Positions 1-7,156 of a stretch of DNA of 11,601 nt are shown here, one piece after another. The notes beneath the pieces were generated by a model, which saw nothing but the letters and a program-made list of their open reading frames with translations, did no database searches and was not told where the DNA came from. The DNA is from an uncultured Odoribacter sp. (GTDB lineage: Bacteria; Bacteroidota; Bacteroidia; Bacteroidales; Marinifilaceae). The position numbers and the translations under genes are program-made. Position 1 is the first letter of the stretch. The number at the start of each line of letters is the position of its first letter. The stretch is from assembly GCA_947039985.1 (NCBI GenBank), contig CAMRAP010000031.1, forward strand, positions 1 to 11,601. Reading direction: 5' to 3'.

Positions 1-192
1 TAAATTAGCAGGGAGCATATGGAGTACAACTTTCTGTTGATACCAGTGTGCAATGTGTCTAAACAATAGCAAAACGCTATAATATGAACAGATTTATCCC
101 TATTAACGTTATAAAGGTATTTTTTTTTACATACATACAAGATTCAAGAACCTACACAATCCCATATATTGATAGATTTATAATTACTTTAA
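1..192. other. Gene-free left edge
   Basis: This is the region downstream of the leftward DUF1566 gene. I see no gene with recognisable homology and no convincing intrinsic terminator. A run of nine T residues at 120-128 is not preceded by a clear stem on either strand. Short open frames exist (for example from ATG 84 on the plus strand), but they resemble nothing I know and run antisense into the DUF1566 gene. Confidence 0.6.
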
Positions 193-1515
193 CTAATTTC
201 CCCGAACTAGGCGCACATAGTTTTCTATTCTAACGGCATCACCTTGTGGACCTCTGCCATCGGCAAATTTACTAGTATTACCACTCTTTGGGTCGCTACG
301 CTGAGCACCTGCACCGTGAACATCTATCCAGCTTGCAACAGCCGGATTTTCTCCCCCTGCTGCTCCCCTACCTGCTCCACCTCGCTGGGATTGACCTGCT
401 CCACCTCTACCTTGACCGGGACTAGCTTGACCTCCTCGCTGTGGTCTCTCACCACCCATACTTTTACCTCCTCCTTTGGGGGGCATATTACCTAGACCTT
501 CTCCAAAACAGATATATACGGCTGCATGACCACTTTTCTTTCCAGAACCTTCATGTGTGGTGGAACTCCAAAAGAATGGATAATTACTTTTATTGCTTTC
601 ATCCTTTATGCTCGATATTTCAAAAATAGGATGAATTGCTGCCGACTTTGTTGTTTTGGGACAACGAGTATAATCAACAATACTATGTAACTCCTTGGCA
701 TTGGGGACTCTCCAATCCGAGTGACCGAGGTAGTTTGCTGCATTCATTTCTTGGGCATACGCCAAGGCTTTCTCCCAATTCATACCTTTTTGACTATCGC
801 TTTTTTGCCACATCAAACCACTTGCCCGATCGCTAATTGTTCCATCTTGATTATCGATAAAGTCATTTTTACCATAACCTTTTCCCCTTACAAAACGCAC
901 CATATAGTCCTTATCCTCTCCTTCCATTTTCAATGGATAGCTCTTAATTCTACCATCTGCAAAATTAACACCAAAGAAAGTCTCTCGTCCCTGCTTTGCC
1001 CCTACGTACATAGTTGAACTTAGTAATTGAGAATCAATGGGCCGTGTACCATTTGCAGCATATTTAAAGGTAAAATATGCGGTATCCAGAAATGCAGAGA
1101 CTCCTGCAGGTGTTTCACGCATCTGTTTCGAGCTAGCATCCACTCCATTAAATAAAATTAACGAGTATGCCTCCTGGATAGTTGGTAATCTCCACTCCCT
1201 ATTTCCAGCCAGTTCAAATGATTCCAATGCTTTTACAGCCTCAGGATAACTCATCACTTTGTACTCTTTTTGCCAAATCAATCCAGTGATATGATCGGTA
1301 ATCGTTCCATCTCCATTATCGGTATATGACGGTTGATTCCCCTTGTGTTGTCCATCCTGTCCATAGAAAGCATCTTTGGGAGCTGGAGCAACAATCTCCT
1401 TATTATTATCAAAAAGTTTACTCTGCTGGGTATCTACAATTTTATAGCCCTCTTGAGCATCAGTTGTAAATGGTAAGGCCATAAGCGCTAATACGATTGT
1501 TCTGTTGAATTTCAT
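193..1515 (-). CDS. Secreted protein with two DUF1566 (Lcl C-terminal) domains
   Basis: This 440-residue protein starts with a signal peptide (MKFNRTIVLALMALPFTTDA, probable cleavage near residue 20), so it is exported; I see no lipobox cysteine. Two DUF1566-type repeats follow. Repeat 1 covers about residues 66-210 (NGDGTITDHITGLIWQK, then WRLPTIQEAYSLI, ending FVRG). Repeat 2 covers about 220-438 (DNQDGTISDRASGLMWQK, WRVPNAKELHSIVDY, FWSSTT, ending YVRLVRG). A Gly/Arg/Gln-rich insert at about 342-390 interrupts repeat 2 before the conserved-looking WIDVHGAGAQRSDPK segment. DUF1566 is related to the C-terminal domain of the Legionella collagen-like adhesin Lcl, but its biochemical role is not established, so a binding or adhesion role is inference. 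The gene lies 42 bp behind the TonB-dependent receptor on the same strand, so the two are probably co-transcribed. The domain call is firm; the function is unknown. Confidence 0.88.
   Translation of the reverse strand: MKFNRTIVLALMALPFTTDAQEGYKIVDTQQSKLFDNNKEIVAPAPKDAFYGQDGQHKGNQPSYTDNGDGTITDHITGLIWQKEYKVMSYPEAVKALESFELAGNREWRLPTIQEAYSLILFNGVDASSKQMRETPAGVSAFLDTAYFTFKYAANGTRPIDSQLLSSTMYVGAKQGRETFFGVNFADGRIKSYPLKMEGEDKDYMVRFVRGKGYGKNDFIDNQDGTISDRASGLMWQKSDSQKGMNWEKALAYAQEMNAANYLGHSDWRVPNAKELHSIVDYTRCPKTTKSAAIHPIFEISSIKDESNKSNYPFFWSSTTHEGSGKKSGHAAVYICFGEGLGNMPPKGGGKSMGGERPQRGGQASPGQGRGGAGQSQRGGAGRGAAGGENPAVASWIDVHGAGAQRSDPKSGNTSKFADGRGPQGDAVRIENYVRLVRGN
346..483 (-). repeat. Gly/Arg/Gln-rich low-complexity insert inside the second DUF1566 domain
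   Basis: Residues about 345-390 of the DUF1566 protein are dominated by Gly with Arg, Gln, Ala and Pro, in imperfect repeats of the type RGGAG, QRGG and GQGRGG. The DNA is visibly more GC-rich than its surroundings. The segment splits two parts of repeat 2 that otherwise read as folded domain (YICFGEGLG before it, WIDVHGAGAQ after it), so it is probably a flexible surface loop. No stop or frameshift is present. Confidence 0.75.
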
Positions 1516-1557
1516 AATCTTAAATTTATGGGTTATTAAATAATGAGACGATTTTAT

Positions 1558-4398
1558 CTATCGTATTGTATATACAAAACTAAGGGATAAATAAGGTTCA
1601 AGCACATTGCTATTTATGTAGTCATAATAATTGCTACCCACTTGGCGAGAGAATGCTTGATTTTCCCTTAAGAGGTCAAAAGCCTCTAATTTCACTTCTG
1701 CTACATCATTCTTTAAGAATTTCTTACCGATAGATGCATTCCACAAAAAATAATCAGGCTCGTCATTTTCCAAGCCACTATATCCGATATAGTTGAATGT
1801 AGAGCGTAGTGTAAATCCATCTCCAAATATCCATCCGAATTTAGCAAGAGCAGAGTGATTTATGTAGTCGCTACTAGTTCCTTCATCTTCTGAATTAAGC
1901 GCTTGATTGATTCCAGCAGAATACGAAACCGTGAAGTCCAGTTTTTCACTAATATTGCTACCAATAATAATTTTAGGAGTCAGATTTAATTCACGTGTTT
2001 TACTCTCCACGCCATCCAAAATGGTGGGTATATTGGCGTAGTTTGCAGAAACACTCATATTGATATTACTCCGTATAAAATCTACCGGAAAGCCATACGT
2101 AAGCATGGTTTGTAGACTGTAATAGCCATCCATATTGATCGGTTTTGTGAACTGTGAACCTCTATTTAGTGTAATTGTTGGCGAGAGCTGAATGTCCTCC
2201 ACAGCCACAAAGGTGCTATCAGCAATAAAGTTGTTTTGCACCGTTCCCCCTAGCATGGCTATAAATGTTTGCCCAGATTGCGAGGTACGGGTGTAACGTA
2301 AATTAAGCGAATGACCCAACTGATGATCTAAATCAGGATTTCCAGTGGACATGAATAGTGGATTGGTGTTATCTATAACCGCTTGTAAGTCGCTAATAGA
2401 AGGAGCTGCCGAACTACTTCGGTAACGAAAGAAAAATGAATTATTACGATCTAAAGAGTAGCGAGCCATTAAAGAGGGAAGTACAGAAAAGTAGTTGTGA
2501 TCCATATTATCTTTTTGTGGATAGAGCTGATCACCTTGTAGATTTGCCCACTGAAAATTAGTACTTAGCATACCCGAAAGATTTCCTTTGTTTAAACGCA
2601 ATCCTATTCCAGCAGACTGTGTTAAATAATCGGATTCATAAGTGCTCGATAAACTTTCATCCAATTGATCATAAAGATCGCTTATAGCAGATTGACTATA
2701 GGTCTTTCGATCGGACTCTGAATCAGAGAATGAAACTCTATAACTGGCTTGTAACATGATGTTATCCCATAATTTCTCCGTATACATCAAATTACTATTT
2801 ACACTATACTCCCCTTTATCGTTTACTTTGTATTGACTGTAACTATCTTCCACTGTAGTGCTTCCATAAATACGATTCAAATAATCTGCATAGCTATCCC
2901 CCTCGTTGTTTGACAATTTTCCACCGACCATCAGTGACAATGTACGACCTTCAACAGGAAAGCGATGACGGAAGTTAATGTTTAAACCCGCATTATAAGC
3001 ATTTGTAGAAGCAGTGGTGCTATTTTCAATATCATCTTGTAGGCTTGAGTTAAATAGGTTTGCACCTTGTAATATACTTTCAGTTGTATTGTCTTGAAAG
3101 CTAAGCGTAGGTCGGATATGTAGGGAGTTATTTTTATCTATTTGATAATCAATAACAGAACTTATTCGGTGATTCCAATTTTCCATTTGAGATTCAGAGA
3201 ATTCACTGTATGTCATTCCGGGGAGTGCTGACCCAAAATATTCACGTTCAGACTCTTGACGAGTGTCATTGGTGGATTGATTAAAGAAATAACTACCCGT
3301 AAATTTCACCTTTTCTTTCCATTGATCAACATAATTCACTCCTAATCCATTAGTGGATGTAATGCCACCTAGATTACCTATCATAAAATTATTTGCAGAT
3401 GAACCACCACTGCCACCAGGACCTCTACCGCCACCTTTTCCACCACCGCCACCACCTTTTCCACCGCCGCCGCCACGACGACCGCTCTGAGAAGATGACA
3501 TCACTCCAGCTAAATCTTCCTGTGAAAAATTTTGTTGGTTAACGTTATTGCTCATTCCAAGGATGGAAATACGACTCTCATCATCAAAGATGTTTATATT
3601 TCCGCCTACACGATAACGATCCTCTGTTCCATATCCCCCATACACCTCTCCAAAAGTACCTTTTCGGAATCCGGCTTTAGTCACAATATTAATGGTCTTG
3701 ATTTCTTCCCCATCATCGAAACCTGTAAATTCAGCCTGATCACTCTTTTTATCAAAGACTTCAATACTAGAAATAATGTCTGCTGGTAAATTTTTAATCG
3801 CTAAGTTTACATCTCCATCAAAAAACTCCCGACCGTCTAAAAGAATCTTCTTTACCTCCTCGCCTTGTGCTTGAACAGTCCCCCCTTCAACCACTATACC
3901 GGGCATTTTAGCCAATAGATCTTCTGTTGTACTACCTTGTAAGACTTTAAATGCATCCGCTTTATAAACCATACTGTCTCCCCTTTGCAAAGCACGAGTG
4001 GCACGGGCATCTACAGAAACCTCATTTAATAAGTGAATATCCTCTTCTAAAGAAATGGCAACTTTATAAGTTTCATTTTTATTGAGTTTTATACTTTTCT
4101 CTGCCGTTTTATATCCAACATAAGTAAATTGTAGGGTATAATCGCCTTGTTTTATATTTTCAAAAGTGAAGCGACCATCCATATCACTAGTGATATAGAC
4201 TTTCTTTTCTGGCTCTTCAAGTGCAATTAAGGCTATTGTTGCAGCTGGAAGAGATTCATTTGTTTTTTTGTCCGTAATCGTTCCTACAATTGTTGCATCA
4301 CCTTTTGCATCACCTTTTGCATCACCTTTTGCATCACCTTTTGCATAAGTAGCAAGTGAAATAAATAAACCGATTAATAGCACAAAGATTTTTTTCAT
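1558..4398 (-). CDS. TonB-dependent outer-membrane receptor, OMP_b-brl_3-like
   Basis: This 946-residue protein has a signal peptide (about residues 1-19, ending in ATYA), then four GDAK-type repeats (20-35). A CarboxypepD_reg-like beta-sandwich follows (about 36-118: TIVGTITDKKTNESLPAATIAL, DGRFTFENIKQGDYTLQFTYVGY). The plug domain is about 125-245 (LLAKMPGIVVEGG, KILLDGREFFDGD, ADIISSIEVFDKKSD, INIVTKAG). The rest is a long beta-barrel of the outer-membrane beta-barrel family, ending in an aromatic/charged last strand (SLSFVYTIR). A Gly-rich loop lies at about 306-332. It lacks the STN domain and the SusC-type DEVVVIGYG motif, so it is not a SusC; the substrate is unknown. The start is fixed by the signal peptide and by a promoter about 35 bp upstream. 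It heads a leftward operon with the DUF1566 gene and diverges from a LytS/LytTR two-component pair that probably regulates it. Confidence 0.9.
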   Translation of the reverse strand: MKKIFVLLIGLFISLATYAKGDAKGDAKGDAKGDATIVGTITDKKTNESLPAATIALIALEEPEKKVYITSDMDGRFTFENIKQGDYTLQFTYVGYKTAEKSIKLNKNETYKVAISLEEDIHLLNEVSVDARATRALQRGDSMVYKADAFKVLQGSTTEDLLAKMPGIVVEGGTVQAQGEEVKKILLDGREFFDGDVNLAIKNLPADIISSIEVFDKKSDQAEFTGFDDGEEIKTINIVTKAGFRKGTFGEVYGGYGTEDRYRVGGNINIFDDESRISILGMSNNVNQQNFSQEDLAGVMSSSQSGRRGGGGGKGGGGGGKGGGRGPGGSGGSSANNFMIGNLGGITSTNGLGVNYVDQWKEKVKFTGSYFFNQSTNDTRQESEREYFGSALPGMTYSEFSESQMENWNHRISSVIDYQIDKNNSLHIRPTLSFQDNTTESILQGANLFNSSLQDDIENSTTASTNAYNAGLNINFRHRFPVEGRTLSLMVGGKLSNNEGDSYADYLNRIYGSTTVEDSYSQYKVNDKGEYSVNSNLMYTEKLWDNIMLQASYRVSFSDSESDRKTYSQSAISDLYDQLDESLSSTYESDYLTQSAGIGLRLNKGNLSGMLSTNFQWANLQGDQLYPQKDNMDHNYFSVLPSLMARYSLDRNNSFFFRYRSSSAAPSISDLQAVIDNTNPLFMSTGNPDLDHQLGHSLNLRYTRTSQSGQTFIAMLGGTVQNNFIADSTFVAVEDIQLSPTITLNRGSQFTKPINMDGYYSLQTMLTYGFPVDFIRSNINMSVSANYANIPTILDGVESKTRELNLTPKIIIGSNISEKLDFTVSYSAGINQALNSEDEGTSSDYINHSALAKFGWIFGDGFTLRSTFNYIGYSGLENDEPDYFLWNASIGKKFLKNDVAEVKLEAFDLLRENQAFSRQVGSNYYDYINSNVLEPYLSLSFVYTIR
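3403..3483 (-). repeat. Gly-rich loop of the TonB-dependent receptor
   Basis: Residues about 306-332 of the receptor consist almost only of Gly with Lys and Arg (RRGGGGGKGG-type), encoded by repeated CCACCG/CCACCT triplets on the plus strand. It falls between the first barrel strands (LGMSNNVNQQNFSQEDL before it, NNFMIGNLGGITSTNGLG after it), so it is likely a flexible exposed or periplasmic loop. From memory, Gly-rich loops at this place occur in other receptors of the family, so it may be a family trait. Confidence 0.75.
4295..4342 (-). repeat. Four perfect 12-bp tandem repeats at the mature N-terminus of the receptor
   Basis: The unit GCATCACCTTTT occurs four times without mismatch, followed by a partial fifth copy (GCAT). 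Read on the minus strand it encodes GDAK repeats directly after the signal peptide. Twelve is a multiple of three, so copy-number change would lengthen or shorten the mature N-terminus without breaking the frame. Confidence 0.95.
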
Positions 4399-4432
4399 GG
4401 TTATATTGTTTTAGTTTTGTTGTTTCTTGTCG

Positions 4433-4462
4433 CAAATGTAGAGCTATATCGGAAGGGAAAAA
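4433..4462 (-). promoter_or_regulatory. Predicted promoter of the receptor/DUF1566 operon
   Basis: On the minus strand, TACATTTG (4433-4440) is an exact match to the Bacteroidota -7 element TAnnTTTG. A T-rich -33-like stretch (TTTTT, 4458-4462) lies 17 bp upstream of it. Transcription would start around 4426-4428, giving a leader of about 30 nt before the ATG at 4398. Confidence 0.65.
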
Positions 4463-4478
4463 CAGCATTCCTCGTAGG

Positions 4479-4514
4479 TGATGGTAAATAACATGAGAAT
4501 GGTGGTAAACAACA
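4479..4514. promoter_or_regulatory. Candidate LytTR operator: paired direct repeats
   Basis: TGATGGTAAATAACA (4479-4493) and TGGTGGTAAACAACA (4500-4514) match at 13 of 15 positions, and their starts are 21 bp apart, two helical turns. LytTR regulators such as AgrA and YpdB bind direct repeats of about 9-10 bp with this period. The pair lies between the two divergent promoters, 16 bp beyond the minus-strand -33 region and 9 bp before the plus-strand -33 region. The adjacent gene pair includes a LytTR regulator. Binding itself is inferred. Confidence 0.6.
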
Positions 4515-4523
4515 ATTCATTGA

Positions 4524-4555
4524 TTTTTACATTAGATAAAAACCTCATATATTTG
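4524..4555 (+). promoter_or_regulatory. Predicted promoter of the kinase/regulator operon
   Basis: TATATTTG (4548-4555) matches the Bacteroidota -7 consensus TAnnTTTG. A T-run (TTTTT, 4524-4528) sits 19 bp upstream as a degenerate -33 element. The expected transcript start, near 4561, leaves a leader of about 15 nt before the ATG at 4577. Confidence 0.6.
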
Positions 4556-4576
4556 TATAAAAAATAAGAACAGATT

Positions 4577-5626
4577 ATGATCAATAAAAATCTATCTAGA
4601 TACATCGATTTTGCATTCTGCTTAATTCTATTACCAGCGATGATCATGTTGTTGCCCATAGAAAAATGGCTCGTGAACAACTCTCTTTTTGTAAGCCTAC
4701 TTGTTGTTTGGCTCTACATTATATATGCAGTACATCGCCTCTTTACCGTACCTCTATTTTTTCAACATAAAAAACACAAGTTCTGGGCATTTGCTATTCT
4801 GTTTACAACAATAGGTGCAACCTATATGTTTACACAATATCAATTAGAACATCCAAGGTTTTTTGATCAAATACCATCTAGTCATGCTATAAACCTTTCT
4901 AAAAAAATGCAAACACAACAACAAGCTGTATGGTTTTTATATGTACTAGTCACGACTTTTAGTATCGTTGTGGGATTACTGACTGAGCTCTCTCGCCAAA
5001 TAATGGTGAGTCAGGAGATAGAGTTTGAAAAGAATAAAGCAGAGCTAGCACTGTATAAAGCACAAATAAATCCTCACTTCCTATTCAATACACTGAATAC
5101 CCTATATGGATTGGTGATCACAAAATCCGAACGAGCAGAAGCAGCATTTGTGCAATTTATACACCTTATGAAGTATATGTATTCCAATGGAACAAAAGAC
5201 AAAGTTGCACTAAAAACAGAAGTGGAATACATCCGTCAATACATTGAATTACAAAAACATCGACTGAATGAACATACTAAAATATTTTTCTCATTTCAGG
5301 ATCATAATGAGAGTCGTCATGTTGAAATTGCCCCTATGCTGCTGATTACTTTTGTAGAAAATGCACTAAAATATGGGGTTTCATCTCACAAAGATAGCAA
5401 CATATATATCGCTATTTCAGTGGAGGATAATGAACTGCGCTTCACAACACAGAACAATATCATTAGCCCTACATCGAAAGAGAAGTCAGCAGGTATAGGC
5501 ATAAGCAATTGTCGAAAACGTCTAGACCTAATATATCCGAAAAAATATACGTTGGATATTTCCGAAAGAAACAATCAATATCTGGTTACCCTAATACTTA
5601 TGACAGATGCGATGCATAGCAATTGA
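4577..5626 (+). CDS. Sensor histidine kinase, LytS/YehU type
   Basis: This is a 349-residue inner-membrane kinase. Four hydrophobic segments are visible at about residues 11-31, 35-55, 69-87 and 118-137, followed by a helical linker. The His_kinase domain (PF06580 type) contains the phospho-acceptor box LYKAQINPHFLFNTLNTLYG with His167. The ATP-binding part has an N-box with EN at 261-262 (FVENALKYGV) and a glycine box around 306-312 (GIGISNCRKRL). There is no recognisable periplasmic sensor domain; the only sizeable extramembrane stretch before the catalytic part is about residues 88-117, so sensing is probably within the membrane region or through partner proteins. The stop codon lies inside the next gene (20-bp overlap), pointing to translational coupling with its cognate LytTR regulator. 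Confidence 0.92.
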   Translation: MINKNLSRYIDFAFCLILLPAMIMLLPIEKWLVNNSLFVSLLVVWLYIIYAVHRLFTVPLFFQHKKHKFWAFAILFTTIGATYMFTQYQLEHPRFFDQIPSSHAINLSKKMQTQQQAVWFLYVLVTTFSIVVGLLTELSRQIMVSQEIEFEKNKAELALYKAQINPHFLFNTLNTLYGLVITKSERAEAAFVQFIHLMKYMYSNGTKDKVALKTEVEYIRQYIELQKHRLNEHTKIFFSFQDHNESRHVEIAPMLLITFVENALKYGVSSHKDSNIYIAISVEDNELRFTTQNNIISPTSKEKSAGIGISNCRKRLDLIYPKKYTLDISERNNQYLVTLILMTDAMHSN

Positions 5627-6308
5627 TGACGAACCCATAGCTTTAAGCATTATTTCTCAATTTTGCCAGCGCATGGAGGATGTTGAAGTAAGTACCTATT
5701 CTGATCCCCTTAAAGGAATGGAACAGCTGAGAAAGTGTCGCCCAGATATTCTGTTTCTTGACATTGAAATGGGAGGTTTTAATGGGGTTGACTTAGCCAG
5801 AGAACTACCGCCTGGTGTTTTACTAATATTCACCACTGCCTATGCACAATTTGCATTGGATGGTTTCGATTTGAATGCTATTGATTTTCTGCACAAACCC
5901 TTTTCATTTGGTCGCTTCGAAAAAGCAGTAGAAAAAGCAAAGCAATTACTACAACTCCAATCTTTATCACAGCAACCTTTACTGACAGAGGAAGAGATCA
6001 CTGTAAAAGTAGAATATAAAAGTGTGAAAATTCGTTTGGCAGAGATTATATATATTGAAGCGATGGATAATTATGTACGTATCCATTTGAATAATGCACG
6101 CCCAATTCTGTCTAAAATGAGTATGACATCCATTTTAAAACTTCTCCCTAGCGATATCTTTCAGCGTGTACATAAATCATTTATCGTCCCCACATATCGC
6201 ATCGCAAGCTATACTCGAATGCAATTAGTGCTTCACTATAAAGCTACTACAATACCAATAGGACGAACTTATGCTGATGAATTATTAAAACACCTGACAT
6301 TGGATTAG
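5607..6308 (+). CDS. LytTR-family response regulator
   Basis: This 233-residue protein has an N-terminal receiver domain (about 1-118) with the acidic pair Asp7/Asp8, phospho-acceptor Asp52 (LFLDIEM), Thr76 (FTTAYA) and Lys97 (HKPF). The C-terminal LytTR DNA-binding domain is about 132-231 (IIYIEAMDNYVRIHL, then FQRVHKSFIVP and the IGRTYADELL end). All expected catalytic residues are present. The start ATG lies within the last codons of the kinase gene. It should be phosphorylated by the upstream kinase and bind direct repeats; the paired repeats at 4479-4514 are the obvious candidate target, which would make the divergent receptor/DUF1566 operon its regulon member. Confidence 0.93.
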   Translation: MRCIAIDDEPIALSIISQFCQRMEDVEVSTYSDPLKGMEQLRKCRPDILFLDIEMGGFNGVDLARELPPGVLLIFTTAYAQFALDGFDLNAIDFLHKPFSFGRFEKAVEKAKQLLQLQSLSQQPLLTEEEITVKVEYKSVKIRLAEIIYIEAMDNYVRIHLNNARPILSKMSMTSILKLLPSDIFQRVHKSFIVPTYRIASYTRMQLVLHYKATTIPIGRTYADELLKHLTLD

Positions 6309-6348
6309 TTACAGAGTTTAAATACGTAACACTCATTTAAATAATAGC

Positions 6349-6380
6349 TTTTTTTTCATATTTAAAAATATGAAGAAAAA
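6349..6380. repeat. AT-rich inverted repeat after the response regulator gene
   Basis: TTCATATTT and AAATATGAA form perfect 9-bp arms (6355-6363, 6366-6374) around AA. They extend outward through a G/T position into T6/A-rich arms, giving 15-bp arms in total. It lies 40 bp after the regulator stop. No separate U-tract follows the stem, so it is not a canonical terminator, but it may help end the kinase/regulator transcript. The remainder of the 221-bp gap up to the sigma gene holds only a promoter and a doubtful 31-codon frame. Confidence 0.4.
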
Positions 6381-6493
6381 CAAATGGATTCTCAAATGGA
6401 TTTAACAGTACCTCAAAGTAATGCTATTTTTCAAGAAGAGAAAAAAATCAATAAAGAGCAGTTTTTTATTAATTTATAATAAAAATTCAAACA

Positions 6494-6501
6494 TAATTTT
6501 G
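6494..6501 (+). promoter_or_regulatory. Predicted -7 element for the ECF sigma gene
   Basis: TAATTTTG matches the Bacteroidota -7 consensus TAnnTTTG and sits 28 bp before the sigma ATG at 6530. The -33 side is only A/T-rich with no clean TTTG. This suggests housekeeping transcription of the sigma gene rather than dependence on its own product. Confidence 0.5.
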
Positions 6502-6529
6502 TATATATGCAAACAAATTAGCACTCCAA

Positions 6530-7069
6530 ATGATTAATGACAAAGAACTACTTAATGAGTTAGGTAAAGGTGAATTATCAGCATATGATTCCCTATATGT
6601 TACGTACTCAGCAAGAGTTAGAGAATTTGCATTTCGACTAACTAAGAATATGGAGGAAGCAGAGGATATCACACATAATATTTTCTTAAAAGTATGGGAA
6701 GAAAAAGAGGAGATCTCTAAAGTTGACTCTTTCAAAAGTTATCTTTTCACAATGACTAAAAATTTAATATTCAACTCATTCAAAAAGAACAATCTAAAAC
6801 TTAAATACAAACAATCTGTCAATTATTTTCAAAATGAGGAGATGGATAGTCATATTTATGCCAACGACTTAGATATACTTATCGCCTTGGCAATAGAAAA
6901 AATGCCTGAAGAGCGCAAACAAATTTTCAAAATGAGTAGGTATGAAGAAATGTCATACAAAGAGATTGCTGATAAATTAACCATAAGTCCTAAAACCGTA
7001 CAGTATCACATCTCACATGCACTATCTGATTTACGTAAAGTAATGACATTAATTTCTATATTTTTCTAA
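6530..7069 (+). CDS. ECF RNA polymerase sigma factor
   Basis: This 179-residue sigma-70 family protein of the extracytoplasmic-function class directs RNA polymerase to a small set of promoters when released by its anti-sigma factor. Region 2 is about residues 13-88 (SAYDSLYVTYSARVREFAFR, AEDITHNIFLKVWE, FKSYLFTMTKNLIFNSFKK). Region 4 is about 112-170, with a helix-turn-helix at MSYKEIADKLTISPKTVQYH. There is no region 1.1 or 3, as is usual for the class. The FecR-type anti-sigma gene follows 87 bp downstream and a SusC transporter after that, the standard order for this regulatory set in Bacteroidota. The start is the first in-frame ATG after the predicted promoter. Confidence 0.94.
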   Translation: MINDKELLNELGKGELSAYDSLYVTYSARVREFAFRLTKNMEEAEDITHNIFLKVWEEKEEISKVDSFKSYLFTMTKNLIFNSFKKNNLKLKYKQSVNYFQNEEMDSHIYANDLDILIALAIEKMPEERKQIFKMSRYEEMSYKEIADKLTISPKTVQYHISHALSDLRKVMTLISIFF

Positions 7070-7156
7070 CTTTCATTGTTTATTTTAGATTATTTTTAAT
7101 TTTAGACTAGCATTGTTAGCTTCTAGATTGTCTTATGTATAAATAGAGCCAATATT

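Noticed and set aside
84..233. Plus-strand frame of about 50 codons beginning at ATG 84
   Set aside because: It runs antisense into the 3' end of the DUF1566 gene and its AT-rich translation resembles no known protein.
244..1249. Several plus-strand open frames antisense to the DUF1566 gene
   Set aside because: They lie within a well-supported minus-strand gene, show no known domains, and their composition mirrors the Gly-rich coding on the other strand.
3403..3483. Gly-rich DNA as a CRISPR-like or satellite array
   Set aside because: The repeats are coding triplets for Gly within an intact frame, with no spacers or uniform unit length.
4444..4680. Minus-strand 78-codon frame across the divergent intergenic region
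   Set aside because: It overlaps both promoters, the direct repeats and the kinase start, and has no recognisable homology.
6308..6356. Possible rightward terminator (GTTAC/GTAAC or TTTAAAT/ATTTAAA pairing before a T8 run)
   Set aside because: The stems are short or purely A/T and separated from the T-run by 7 or more bases, so a canonical terminator cannot be claimed.
7097..7104. TAATTTTA as a promoter for fecR
   Set aside because: The last, most conserved G of TAnnTTTG is missing and such near matches are frequent in this AT-rich DNA.
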